Position numbers and translations under genes: made by a program | From: an uncultured Lachnospiraceae bacterium | Lineage (GTDB): Bacteria > Bacillota > Clostridia > Lachnospirales > Lachnospiraceae | Reading direction: 5' to 3' | Assembly (NCBI GenBank): GCA_947173495.1 | Contig: CAMWFQ010000007.1 | Location: forward strand, 124,001 to 188,000 | DNA length: 64,000 bases | Notes under the pieces: model-generated | What the model was told of the DNA's origin: nothing | Seen by the model: only the letters and a program-made list of their open reading frames with translations | Database searches by the model: none | Shown: piece by piece, positions 18,189-27,679 of the stretch | How positions within the stretch are numbered: position 1 is the first letter of the stretch | How the letters are laid out: every line of letters starts with the position of its first letter

Positions 18189-20456
18189 TTACGCTATCTC
18201 CAGCACCCAGTTACTCCAGTTTACCAGCTTCTGTCTGGAACAGAGATCCTCTGCCAGCATTCCAAACTGATACACTCCTCCGGGAATCTCTTCTTTTCGC
18301 ATTTTTGCAGCAAATCCGGTCATCTCCACATTCCGCTGATCTGCCAGATTGTCTCTGATATCCGGCCGGTATCTGCTGTCCACAGGAACCTTCCAGATAT
18401 CTCCACTGTTCTTATTCTTCAATAACAAGTGCTTTTTATAGCACGCATTATCCCCTCCTATTACAAAGCAATACCCCTGAAAGTAATATCCCATTTCCTT
18501 TGGATCCGCCTTCACCTTTCCTTTTTCCGGCGATACCCCATACTTCCATTTATACAGATCCATGGCGCTCTCCATTCCCACCACAAGGCACCGGTCCTCC
18601 CTTGCGCTCCGAACCTTTTTCCGGCAGGAAAACGCGCCGGACCAGGGCATATCAAGGGTTACCTGGTAGCGGCAGGCAGGCGAATATTCGGATTCCAGCA
18701 TATCAGTGGTTAAAAAAGGATGATAAAAAGGATCCTTTCCATATATCTCCTGATGCCGCTCATACAGTCGGTCTTTTTCTCTGAGAAGCCGGAGCTGCTT
18801 TTCCTCTGATTCCCCGTCCTTTCCTCTGCTTAAGGATTCGTGATGATAAAACACCACGTCATTTCTCACAATATTGTAACAGCCGTTTTCATAAATTTTA
18901 TAGCACAGATCCACATCATTAAAAGCAACCGCCAATTCCTCGCAGAAGCCCCCTGCCTGGAAAAACACCTCCCTGCGCAGCATCAGACAGGCGCCTGTCA
19001 CCGCCAGCATATTATGAACTCCTCTGTTCATACCGAAATACTGCAGCTTACTGTCACTTAAAAACTGCAGCTTATGAGCAGGTCCTACCCGCAGGTTGGT
19101 GATTCCTGCATGCTGAATGATATCTGAATCCGGATAAAGAAGCTTTGCCCCCACAGCTCCTGCATAAGGGAGCACCGCCTTTCGTGCCAGCAGATCCAGC
19201 CAGTCCGGCTGCAAAATCTCGATATCATCATTCAAAAACAAAAAAAGCGTCCCTTTCGCATTTTCTGCACCCAGGTTACACATTTTTGAAAAATTAAAAG
19301 GCATAGGCTCATACAAATACCGGCACCCTCTGAAATCATTTCCCTTACAGACACCTTCTGCGTTCAATTCCTGAACCTTCCGTGAAATAATCTCCCAGTT
19401 TTCTTCCGTACTTCCATTATCCACCAGAAGAATCTCAAAGGGCAGGCGGCTGCGGGTTTTCTCAAGCAGAGAATCCAGACATCTGAACAGTACATACGGA
19501 TGATCCCTGGAAGGTATTATAATAGATAACATATGATTTTTTTCTATTTTTTCTGCCGTGTATTCTGTTACAGTCTCTCCCGTTCCCTCCACAGCTTCTT
19601 CTTCCGGAAGACAAAGCTCCCTGATCTGCTCATAGCCGCTTTCCCTGCTGTGATAGAGCACCTGCCGTATATGGCATATGGGAAGTTCTACTCCCGTCTC
19701 CTCCCTTTTTGCAAAGCAGTTCTGCTCCTGCAGCAACTCCCGCAGCAGAAGATATAACTCCTCTCCCGCCGTTTTCTCAGGCAAAATCTTCTGCTTCTCC
19801 TGCTGACCGACAGAGAACTTTGTGCGGCTGTCGGCTTTGTGCCTTTCATAAACCTTCTTCAGAGTGCTTCTTCTGACTGCTATCAATCCGCCGAAATACA
19901 GACCGGATAAAAAACGATCCGGAGACCAGTCAGGCTTAAACCACGGATTCTCTCTCTCTGAATCCCTGCTCTTTTTCACATCCTCGTCGCCATATACCAG
20001 GATCGTATTTGCCTTTTGGAACTTCTCCCATAATAGCGGAATCGTAATCTTATTTAAGAGACCCTCATACAGCGTGAAAATAATAACATCTGCTTGGCAG
20101 GTATGGAGAACAAATTCAGGGTTTTCAGTAAACATGTTGATTGAAATCTGTAAAAAATACTTTTTTTCGTTTAATCGACCATTCCAGTCATTGGCGCTGA
20201 AAATCTGACAAATTTTGGCAGATTTTGAAGTATATCCTTCATTTCTATTTTTTTCAATGCCAAAATCCTCCGTTATCAAATCAATTGTCAGTTTATTTTC
20301 TTCAATAACCTTAACCCTCCGAACAATATCCAGTTGTTTCTCCTGGTCTGTAATCCATTTATCATAGGTCATCTTCTTTGAAAACAGCTCGTTTTCGTAT
20401 CGTTTATGCTGTTTTTTGATAAGTGCTTCTTTTATCATTCCCTTCAAAAAATTCAT
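18189..20456 (-). CDS. Large GT2 glycosyltransferase with a degenerate first domain, 755 aa
   Basis: The C-terminal GT2 domain (about 310-580) is intact: MLSIIIPSRDHPYVLFRCL, LLVDNGSTEENW, FLFLNDDIEIL, VGAKLLYPDSDIIQHAG and AFNDVDLCYKIYENG. The N-terminal 300 residues resemble a second GT2 domain (VYGDEDVKKS, WFKPDWSPDRFLSG, LYHSRESG) but lack the opening nucleotide-binding signature, so this part may only bind acceptor. A tail of about 150 residues after the GT domain is of unknown fold. The ATG at 20456 is preferred because GAGGAA sits 6 nt ahead; an ATG at 20474 directly abuts the previous stop but has no site. Confidence 0.86.
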   Translation of the reverse strand: MNFLKGMIKEALIKKQHKRYENELFSKKMTYDKWITDQEKQLDIVRRVKVIEENKLTIDLITEDFGIEKNRNEGYTSKSAKICQIFSANDWNGRLNEKKYFLQISINMFTENPEFVLHTCQADVIIFTLYEGLLNKITIPLLWEKFQKANTILVYGDEDVKKSRDSERENPWFKPDWSPDRFLSGLYFGGLIAVRRSTLKKVYERHKADSRTKFSVGQQEKQKILPEKTAGEELYLLLRELLQEQNCFAKREETGVELPICHIRQVLYHSRESGYEQIRELCLPEEEAVEGTGETVTEYTAEKIEKNHMLSIIIPSRDHPYVLFRCLDSLLEKTRSRLPFEILLVDNGSTEENWEIISRKVQELNAEGVCKGNDFRGCRYLYEPMPFNFSKMCNLGAENAKGTLFLFLNDDIEILQPDWLDLLARKAVLPYAGAVGAKLLYPDSDIIQHAGITNLRVGPAHKLQFLSDSKLQYFGMNRGVHNMLAVTGACLMLRREVFFQAGGFCEELAVAFNDVDLCYKIYENGCYNIVRNDVVFYHHESLSRGKDGESEEKQLRLLREKDRLYERHQEIYGKDPFYHPFLTTDMLESEYSPACRYQVTLDMPWSGAFSCRKKVRSAREDRCLVVGMESAMDLYKWKYGVSPEKGKVKADPKEMGYYFQGYCFVIGGDNACYKKHLLLKNKNSGDIWKVPVDSRYRPDIRDNLADQRNVEMTGFAAKMRKEEIPGGVYQFGMLAEDLCSRQKLVNWSNWVLEIA

Positions 20457-20474
20457 AGATTTCCTCGATTTCAT

Positions 20475-22583
20475 TTAAAACAGCTTTTTAACAGCCCCCA
20501 TCATATCTCTCGCCATTTCTTCGCTTACCGGTGTAAGTTCCATCCTGACAGACAGCGTATTTTCACCGTTCATGGGGAGTTCTGACACTTTGATCAGAAT
20601 ATTCGGATCCTGTGTATCAAATACATAACAGCCGGATTTTATGGTTTTTCCATTCGTTTCAATATATTTTTTCTGAAAAGGCACCGGATTGTTATTCAGA
20701 TAAATCTCCGAGAGTCTTACCATACAGGAACGGTCCGCCGGATCGATCCGAACTGCTTTTACGTTCCCATTCAGCTGGATCTCCGCTTCTATTTTACTTT
20801 CCTCCACATAAACATCCGGCAGATAACAGGAATCATCCTCCCTGAATCCATTACCCCTGTCATAATAAACCTGAATTCGCCGCTCCAGTATCTTCTCCAG
20901 ATATTGATCCAACAGCCCTTTCATATCTACGCAACAGGTTCCCATGCCCGCTCTGATCTCACCCATGGATTTATGCTTTCCCGTCACCTGTTTCTGAAAT
21001 TTTCCTTCTCTTTCCCTGTATTCCTCAGCAGTCTGCTGGCTGATCCCAAGCCTTGCCAGAATCCGGTCCAGATCCAGTTTATTCCGCTTTTCCTCCTCCA
21101 GCACATAACAGTAAACTGCCCGGAAAGCAATTTCAGCAGGTGATATTACTCTCTCTGCCGTCCACTCATAGTCAATCACTGTCCACCTGTCTCCATCTAC
21201 CAGAATATTGGCAAAGATCAAATCCTGATCCACTACAGGATATTCCGCATTCCAGGAGATCAGTTCATAATAACGGTCAAAAAGGCGATAAAAGCCTTCC
21301 ATGTCGTCCACTGCCAGGCATTGATCCAGAAGCTCCTCTAAAGTAACACCTGTTTCATATGGAAATTCCGCATAGCCCTTCTCCTCATCAAGCGTGCATT
21401 CATTGATGAAAAGCCCGCTTCCTCTGTAACGTTCTTTCAGAAGTTCACAGGAACGTTTCATCTTGTAAACATGAGCCTTTGCTTCTTCTGTCAGCGGAAT
21501 TTTGCGCACAATACGTTTTCCGCTCTCCGGTACATCCAGAATTTCCGTCCTGAGAGCATAATCAGACGACCTGTCATTGGAATATTTTACATAACAGGTA
21601 TCTGTTTCTTTTCCAATCACTGCCAGATAAGAGTTGGAAAATATATCAAACATCCCATCCCTGATCACACTGTCGTATACATATTTTTCATTAAAAAGCA
21701 GCATACGGTGATGATCAAAATTACGGATGTTATCTGTTAATTCACCAGGCTTCGGCAGTCGCCTGTCAGAATAAACCGCTGTGGAAAACTTGTAGTCGGG
21801 ATAGGGATAATAGAAAGCGTATTCTTTCACTCCGCAATTTTTAAAAATTTTTTCCAGACCGGCACGGGTAAACGTGCGCGCACTGCCCCCCTCCGGATAT
21901 CCCTCAAGCGAGCTGAAGTAGGATTCAATATGATCCTCCATACATCCCGCCCAATATTTCAGTCCAAATTGATTCTCTATGGCAATTACAATACGGCCGC
22001 CCTCTTTTAAATGCTTCATCATAATCTTCAGAAAATCTTCATATGGCGTCCGCGTATGGATATAAGACTGTCCATACTCAAACACGCCGATCATACAGAT
22101 CATATCGTAATCGGCGGAAAGAGACGGCTCAATATCGCTGAAATTCCCTACATGAATTTCGATATTGTCCCTGTCATGATTTCTGTAAGCATTGATATAG
22201 CTTCGCCTGGCCGAGAGCTCCACACAGGTGACACTCTTCGCCTTACGGGCCAGCTGCTGGGTAATCGCGCCGCATCCTGCTCCCACTTCCAGAACCCGGT
22301 CCTGTTTTCCTATGGGGAGCCAGTCCACAATATTCCCCCTCAGCGCAGAAAGATGATACAGAATGGGCCAGCTGTTTTTTTCTTCTATGATTGCCGGATA
22401 TTCTACCCGGGAAGCATTCTTTACGATGGAAAGAAGCTCCTCCTCAATATCCCCATCGCTGTAAAGATCTGCTCCGGAATAACACTTATAATTTAATGTT
22501 ACATTTCCAATTTTTTCCGGCAGCCTGCGAAGCTCCTCTTCTTTCAGGTGAATCGGCTCATGCCGTTTTCTCTCTGTGTTCAT
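20475..22583 (-). CDS. WbdD-like methyltransferase-kinase fusion
   Basis: This 702-residue protein begins with a SAM-dependent methyltransferase domain (about 60-270; motif I VLEVGAGCGA at 97-106, then VELSARR). A kinase-like domain of aminoglycoside phosphotransferase type follows (about 320-545). Its catalytic loop DQDLIFANIL retains Asp454 and Asn459, and VIDYEW retains Asp471. A beta-rich tail of about 150 residues ends the protein. The same domain order occurs in E. coli WbdD, which caps O9 polymannan with methyl phosphate and so sets its length. The gene overlaps the end of a Wzt-type ATPase gene by 4 bp (ATGA). I infer chain capping before export; the substrate is unknown. Confidence 0.82.
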   Translation of the reverse strand: MNTERKRHEPIHLKEEELRRLPEKIGNVTLNYKCYSGADLYSDGDIEEELLSIVKNASRVEYPAIIEEKNSWPILYHLSALRGNIVDWLPIGKQDRVLEVGAGCGAITQQLARKAKSVTCVELSARRSYINAYRNHDRDNIEIHVGNFSDIEPSLSADYDMICMIGVFEYGQSYIHTRTPYEDFLKIMMKHLKEGGRIVIAIENQFGLKYWAGCMEDHIESYFSSLEGYPEGGSARTFTRAGLEKIFKNCGVKEYAFYYPYPDYKFSTAVYSDRRLPKPGELTDNIRNFDHHRMLLFNEKYVYDSVIRDGMFDIFSNSYLAVIGKETDTCYVKYSNDRSSDYALRTEILDVPESGKRIVRKIPLTEEAKAHVYKMKRSCELLKERYRGSGLFINECTLDEEKGYAEFPYETGVTLEELLDQCLAVDDMEGFYRLFDRYYELISWNAEYPVVDQDLIFANILVDGDRWTVIDYEWTAERVISPAEIAFRAVYCYVLEEEKRNKLDLDRILARLGISQQTAEEYREREGKFQKQVTGKHKSMGEIRAGMGTCCVDMKGLLDQYLEKILERRIQVYYDRGNGFREDDSCYLPDVYVEESKIEAEIQLNGNVKAVRIDPADRSCMVRLSEIYLNNNPVPFQKKYIETNGKTIKSGCYVFDTQDPNILIKVSELPMNGENTLSVRMELTPVSEEMARDMMGAVKKLF

Positions 22584-23962
22584 GATACCCCCGCCTTCTC
22601 TTCTTCATCCGTCACCGTGATCCTGGAATTTGTATCATAGTAGCCTACCGTATCCTTATCTGATATGACAGTAAGCTCCAATACATCATAAAGTCTGTGA
22701 TACACCTGGAAGTCTTCATTTTCATACCCGGTAACTCCCAGGGAAAGCAGATATTCCCCTCCCTGCAGGTCAATCTTCTGTGTAAAGGTGATATGCTTGC
22801 ATCTCCCCTTCTCCACAGGCTCCAGAAACGCCTTTTCTACCATTGTATTGGTTCCGGTTATCTCCACACCTTTGATATTCTTAATCGTAAATGCAAAAAT
22901 AGGTTCCTGGATATCCTCTTCAAAACGTACCACCATATGCACGCTGCATCTCTGCCCTTTAAGGATCGCGCTGCTGCTCCTTCCCTCTTCGTCTGTCACA
23001 TAGTAATCCTCTATCACTGCCGCTCTGGTTCCATACTCCAAAAGTTCCGGATTCTTAACTGTCGCATTCCCGGCCGCCGGTTTTTTTTCTTCTGAATTTT
23101 TATCCGACACTTTCGTCCCCGTATTTTTACCTCTGCCTCTTCCTGCAGCAGCCTCTCTGATCTCCCGGTCGTTCAGAAGATCCGCATCCTTCTCTCCTGA
23201 AGCGGGATACTGTCCTACCAATACCTGTTTATAAGCGTCTATCATCTCTTTTGGGGAACCTTCCCCCAGCTTGATTCCCTGATTTAAAAGAATGACCCTG
23301 TCGCAGTACTTGCTGATACTGCTCAGGTCATGACTTACGAAAACGATGGTTTTACCCATTTTTTTAAACTCTTCAAATTTATGATAACACTTTGCCTGAA
23401 AAAACACATCTCCCACAGACAATGCCTCATCCACAATCAAAATCTCCGGGTCAATATTGATGGCCACTGCAAATGCAAGGCGGACAAACATTCCGCTGGA
23501 ATAAGTCTTCACCGGCTGATAGACGTAATCCCCAATATCAGCGAAATCCAGAATATCATCCAATCTCTCATCAATTTCTTTCTCTGAAAAACCAATCATT
23601 GTCCCGTTGAGATATACATTTTCAATCCCATTATACTCCATATTAAAACCGGCTCCCAGTTCCAGCAGCGCCGAAATACGCCCCGCTACCTCAACCGATC
23701 CTCTGCTGGGATTCAATACACCCGTTATTATTTTCAGAATAGTTGATTTGCCTGATCCGTTGGTTCCGATAATCCCCACCGTCTCACCCTGATAAATAGT
23801 TGCGTTTACCCCCTTTAAAGCATAATGTTCCTTATAACGCTTCTGTCTGCTCAGCCCCAAAGCCTCCTTCATCCTGTCGGAAGGCTTATTATACAGTTTA
23901 TATGCTTTTTCCAGTTCCTTCACCTGTATGGCAATTTTCTTTTCCATCTCTCTCCCAAACAT
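22580..23962 (-). CDS. Glycan-export ABC transporter ATPase with carbohydrate-binding tail (Wzt type)
   Basis: Residues 1-250 form the nucleotide-binding domain: Walker A GTNGSGKST (66-74), signature YSSGMFVRLAFA, Walker B ILIVDEALSVGD and the switch VFVSHD. A linker of about 50 residues rich in Lys, Glu and Ala leads to a C-terminal beta-sandwich (about 305-450; GTRAAVIEDYYV, IKNIKGVEITGTNT) matching the Wzt C-terminal domain that recognises the capped end of the polymer. It partners the permease just upstream. The ATG at 23962 is taken; an in-frame ATG at 23947, closer to GGGAG, is an alternative. Confidence 0.94.
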   Translation of the reverse strand: MFGREMEKKIAIQVKELEKAYKLYNKPSDRMKEALGLSRQKRYKEHYALKGVNATIYQGETVGIIGTNGSGKSTILKIITGVLNPSRGSVEVAGRISALLELGAGFNMEYNGIENVYLNGTMIGFSEKEIDERLDDILDFADIGDYVYQPVKTYSSGMFVRLAFAVAINIDPEILIVDEALSVGDVFFQAKCYHKFEEFKKMGKTIVFVSHDLSSISKYCDRVILLNQGIKLGEGSPKEMIDAYKQVLVGQYPASGEKDADLLNDREIREAAAGRGRGKNTGTKVSDKNSEEKKPAAGNATVKNPELLEYGTRAAVIEDYYVTDEEGRSSSAILKGQRCSVHMVVRFEEDIQEPIFAFTIKNIKGVEITGTNTMVEKAFLEPVEKGRCKHITFTQKIDLQGGEYLLSLGVTGYENEDFQVYHRLYDVLELTVISDKDTVGYYDTNSRITVTDEEEKAGVS

Positions 23963-23976
23963 TACAAAAAGATTCC

Positions 23977-25002
23977 TTATAAAACATCTGCGAAATGCAC
24001 CTTCAACCTCTTAAAGATCAGAGAACCGATGCAGAACAGCGTAACTGTAAAAATCCAGAAATAGGTAGAAGAATAAAAATGCTCAAAAAACCACTCATCT
24101 CCATAAATCGCATTTCGGTATCCGTTTACAATATACACCAATGGATTCAGCTTGAAAAGGGTAATAAGATTGTCGTTGTTAAGCATTGTGATATTCCATA
24201 GAACAGGTGTCGCCCACATCCCCACCTGAAGTCCGATATTGATAATCTGTGCAAGATCCCTGAAAAATACAACAATCGCACAGGAACAATAGCTCATGGC
24301 AAGCACCAGTACAAAAAGACAGAAGCTATAATATAACACCTGCAATGTATACACTGTCGGAAAATAGCCATAGCATATGGCAACCACCAACAGTACCACA
24401 ACAAAAAAAGCATGGATAAAGGTTGCCGCCACCAGTTTGATAATCGGAAGAATACTGATGTTGAAAACCACCTTTTTTACAAGATAACTGTATTCAAGCA
24501 ATGCATTGGTACCATTTGTAATCGCCTCCGAAAAAAAGAACCATGGCACCAGACCCGATGTCAGAAAAAGTACATAAGGTACTTCCACACCGCTTGCCAC
24601 CATCTGCGCCTTTGTGTCAAATACCTGATCAAATACAATCCAGTACATGAGAACCGTCACCACCGGCTGAACCAGCGCCCACAAAAATCCCAGATAAGAA
24701 CCGGCATAACGCTTTTTGAAATCATTCTTTGCCAGCTTCCAGATCAGCCTCCTGCTCTGGAACAGTTCTCTTGGGATAATAAACATTCTGTCATAATACA
24801 GTCCGAAAATAACACATGCCAGCAAAAGCAACGCACAGGCACAGAACTTTTTCAGCTTCTCGGTATAAGGATCCGCCAGAGGATTATTATGGCCAAGCAC
24901 CACAAACGCGACCAGAATACAGATCGCGTAGAAACAGCCAATACCCACAGGTTTAGGCAGCTTATTCAGTTCCAGGCGCTTTTTCTCTTTTCCTCTTCCC
25001 AT
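23977..25002 (-). CDS. Glycan-export ABC transporter permease (Wzm/TagG type)
   Basis: This 341-residue membrane protein has two N-terminal helices, an amphipathic segment (LIWKLAKNDFKKRYAGSYLG) that is the hallmark of the polysaccharide ABC-2 permease family, and six further helices. With the Wzt-type ATPase it would move a lipid-linked glycan across the membrane. The two extra N-terminal helices lengthen it beyond the usual 260-residue Wzm. I use the ATG at 25002, 6 nt after the rfbC stop; an upstream ATG would overlap rfbC. The stop is 14 nt before the ATPase start. Confidence 0.93.
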   Translation of the reverse strand: MGRGKEKKRLELNKLPKPVGIGCFYAICILVAFVVLGHNNPLADPYTEKLKKFCACALLLLACVIFGLYYDRMFIIPRELFQSRRLIWKLAKNDFKKRYAGSYLGFLWALVQPVVTVLMYWIVFDQVFDTKAQMVASGVEVPYVLFLTSGLVPWFFFSEAITNGTNALLEYSYLVKKVVFNISILPIIKLVAATFIHAFFVVVLLVVAICYGYFPTVYTLQVLYYSFCLFVLVLAMSYCSCAIVVFFRDLAQIINIGLQVGMWATPVLWNITMLNNDNLITLFKLNPLVYIVNGYRNAIYGDEWFFEHFYSSTYFWIFTVTLFCIGSLIFKRLKVHFADVL

Positions 25003-25007
25003 AGCCT

Positions 25008-25574
25008 TTATCCGTTCTTCCTGCTTTCTGTGTATTCTTTCAGGCCGCCCCACATTTTATCCCGTTCAGCCATAATAAGCTCTGTTCCCGGTGCAACGGG
25101 CCATTGAACGCCAATCTCCGGATCATCAAATCTGATACCGCCCTCGTCTCCCGGATGATAAAAATCTGTACATTTATAGGCAAATTCTGCATAATCCGAC
25201 AATACCAGAAACCCATGGGCAAAATTCTTAGGAACAAAAAACTGCTTTTTATTTTCAGCCGAAAGCAGCACTCCATACCATTTTCCGTAAGTGGAAGAGC
25301 CTTCTCTCAAATCCACAACCACATCATACACTTCCCCGGAAAGCACCCTCACCAGCTTATCCTGAGGATGCTGAATCTGAAAATGTAATCCTCTCAGTAC
25401 ATTTTTCACTGAGGAAGACTGATTGTCCTGTACAAATACCTGATCAATGCCTGCTTCCTTAAAGTCATTATAATTATAGGTTTCCATGAAGTAGCCTCTC
25501 TCATCGCCGAAAACTCTGGGCGTAATAATCTTCAGCCCTTCGATCTCACATGTTTCCACCGTTATCTTTCCCAT
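25008..25574 (-). CDS. rfbC: dTDP-4-dehydrorhamnose 3,5-epimerase
   Basis: This 188-residue cupin-fold enzyme makes dTDP-4-dehydro-L-rhamnose from the RfbB product. Recognisable are FGDERGYFMETYN, VQDNQSSS, LRGLHFQ (catalytic His), KLVRVLSGEVYDVVVDLR and FAHGFLVLSD. The start at 25574 follows AGGCGGATC; the longer frame to 25622 lacks a site. It belongs to the cluster rfbB, rfbA, rfbC; the final reductase gene rfbD is absent from the window. Confidence 0.96.
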   Translation of the reverse strand: MGKITVETCEIEGLKIITPRVFGDERGYFMETYNYNDFKEAGIDQVFVQDNQSSSVKNVLRGLHFQIQHPQDKLVRVLSGEVYDVVVDLREGSSTYGKWYGVLLSAENKKQFFVPKNFAHGFLVLSDYAEFAYKCTDFYHPGDEGGIRFDDPEIGVQWPVAPGTELIMAERDKMWGGLKEYTESRKNG

Positions 25575-25629
25575 GATCCGCCTCTCCTTCTCTATCCCTT
25601 CTGATTTGATACCGCACTGCACTCTTCTT

Positions 25630-26499
25630 TTACAGCCCGTCCGCCACTTCCTTCATATATTTTCCATAATCGGTTTTCATCAGAGGCTCCGCCAGTTTCA
25701 GGAGCTGATCTCTTTTTATAAATCCTCTCTTATAGGCAATCTCCTCTATGCAGGATATATAGAGTCCCTGACGCTTTTGAAAGGCAGATACAAAATCAGC
25801 GGCATCCAAAAGAGAGTCGTGATTTCCCGTATCCAGCCATGCAAATCCCCTTCCCATGATTTCAACCTGAAGAGTACCTCTCTTTAAATATTCATTGTTG
25901 ACACTGGTGATCTCGATTTCTCCTCTTGCGGAAGGCCGGACATTTTCTGCAATTTCTACCACATCGTTGTCATAAAAATACAGCCCCGGAACCGCATAAT
26001 TACTTTTGGGATTCTCCGGCTTTTCCTCTATGGAAAGCGCCTTTCCTGTTTCGTCAAACTCTACCACCCCGTATTCCTTGGGGTCACGCACATAATATCC
26101 AAAAATCGTAGCTCCCTTTTCCTTTGACGCAACTTCTCTCAAAAGCCTTGAAAAGCTCTGTCCGTAAAAAATATTGTCGCCCAGCACCAGCGCTACATGG
26201 TCCTTCCCGATAAAATTTTTCCCTATGATGAACGCATCTGCAAGTCCCCTGGGCTGCTCCTGAACCGCATAAGAAAACTGCATTCCCAGCTGGCTGCCAT
26301 CTCCCAGAAGCTCCTCAAAAACAGGCAGATCCCTGGGGGTGGAAATGATGAGTACTTCTCTGATCCCTGCCAGCATCAGAGTTGACAGGGGATAATAAAT
26401 CATGGGCTTATCATACACCGGCATGATCTGTTTGCTAATGGCTTTTGTCAGGGGATACAGTCTTGTCCCCGCGCCTCCCGCCAGAATAATTCCTTTCAT
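25630..26499 (-). CDS. rfbA: Glucose-1-phosphate thymidylyltransferase
   Basis: This 289-residue nucleotidyltransferase makes dTDP-glucose from glucose-1-phosphate and dTTP. The signature [11 protein letters not shown] lies at the N-terminus, followed by [28 protein letters not shown] and [14 protein letters not shown]. The start at 26499 has GGAGGAATT 7 nt ahead; the open frame upstream overlaps rfbB and is not used. Glucose-1-phosphate may come from the phosphoglucomutase at 14370-16091. Confidence 0.97.
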   Translation of the reverse strand: MKGIILAGGAGTRLYPLTKAISKQIMPVYDKPMIYYPLSTLMLAGIREVLIISTPRDLPVFEELLGDGSQLGMQFSYAVQEQPRGLADAFIIGKNFIGKDHVALVLGDNIFYGQSFSRLLREVASKEKGATIFGYYVRDPKEYGVVEFDETGKALSIEEKPENPKSNYAVPGLYFYDNDVVEIAENVRPSARGEIEITSVNNEYLKRGTLQVEIMGRGFAWLDTGNHDSLLDAADFVSAFQKRQGLYISCIEEIAYKRGFIKRDQLLKLAEPLMKTDYGKYMKEVADGL

Positions 26500-26531
26500 T
26501 CCAATTCCTCCAAATATATACTCCCGCGCCT

Positions 26532-27614
26532 TCAGCTCTCCTGATACATTTCCCTGTAATACTTCTGGTAATCGCCGCTGGTCACATTCTTCATCCACTC
26601 TTCGTTCTCAAAAAACCATGCAATGGTCTTGCGGATTCCTTCCTTAAACATGGTTTCAGGTTCCCATCCGATTTCTGTCCTGATCTTGTCCGGCGCAATC
26701 GCATATCTCCTGTCATGTCCTTTGCGATCCTCTACATAAGTGATCAGATCATCGCTCACCAGAGCCTTACGCGGATCATCGTCAGAAAGCATTTCCCTGA
26801 GCGTATCCAGGATGATATGAATGATCTCAATATTCTGTTTTTCATTGTGGCCCCCTACATTGTAGGTCTCAAACAGTCTTCCCTTCTCCTGCACCATATC
26901 AATGGCTTTGGCATGATCCTCCACATACAGCCAGTCGCGGACATTCTTCCCATCCCCGTAAACGGGAAGCTTTTTACCGGTAAGAGCATTATTAATAATC
27001 AGGGGGATCAGCTTTTCCGGGAACTGATAAGGTCCATAGTTGTTGGAGCAGTTGGTAATATTGGCCGGGAATCCGTAAGTATCCATATAGGATCTGACCA
27101 GCATATCCGATCCTGCTTTACTGGCGGAATAAGGACTGTGAGGCGCATAAGGCGTGGTCTCATAAAAATACCCTTCCCCCTCTTCCAGAGATCCGTACAC
27201 TTCATCCGTTGATACATGAAGGAATTTTTTATCCGGCTTATAAGTGCCATCTGGATTCTCCCATGCCGCTCTCGCACAATTCAGCATTACGGCCGTCCCA
27301 AGAACATTGGTTTGCACGAACACCTCCGGCGTTCTAATACTTCTGTCCACATGCGATTCCGCTGCAAAATGCACCACCCTGTCAATTTCATTTTCTGCAA
27401 AAATCCGGGCAATCGCTTCCTTATCACAGATATCTGCTTTGACAAAAGTGTAATTTCCCCTGTTCTCCACATCTTTCAGATTTTCCGGATTCCCCGCATA
27501 AGTAAGCGCATCCACATTGATAATCCGGATCTCATTGTCATACTTCCTAAACATATAATGGATATAATTGGAACCGATAAATCCGGCTCCTCCCGTAACC
27601 AGGTAAGTTCTCAT
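26532..27614 (-). CDS. rfbB: dTDP-glucose 4,6-dehydratase
   Basis: This 360-residue short-chain dehydrogenase superfamily enzyme turns dTDP-glucose into the 4-keto-6-deoxy intermediate. Seen are the NAD loop [11 protein letters not shown], the active-site STDEVYGSL (Thr, Asp, Glu), YSASKAGSD with the Tyr/Lys pair, and [26 protein letters not shown] precedes the ATG. It is 65 bp downstream of the GH25 gene with no visible terminator between, so both probably share the promoter at 30375-30403. Confidence 0.97.
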   Translation of the reverse strand: MRTYLVTGGAGFIGSNYIHYMFRKYDNEIRIINVDALTYAGNPENLKDVENRGNYTFVKADICDKEAIARIFAENEIDRVVHFAAESHVDRSIRTPEVFVQTNVLGTAVMLNCARAAWENPDGTYKPDKKFLHVSTDEVYGSLEEGEGYFYETTPYAPHSPYSASKAGSDMLVRSYMDTYGFPANITNCSNNYGPYQFPEKLIPLIINNALTGKKLPVYGDGKNVRDWLYVEDHAKAIDMVQEKGRLFETYNVGGHNEKQNIEIIHIILDTLREMLSDDDPRKALVSDDLITYVEDRKGHDRRYAIAPDKIRTEIGWEPETMFKEGIRKTIAWFFENEEWMKNVTSGDYQKYYREMYQES

Positions 27615-27679
27615 TCTTCTTCTTCCTTTTCTTTTTATTCAGTAAACCGTTCCGACAGACGCAGCCGTATTTGCTTTCA

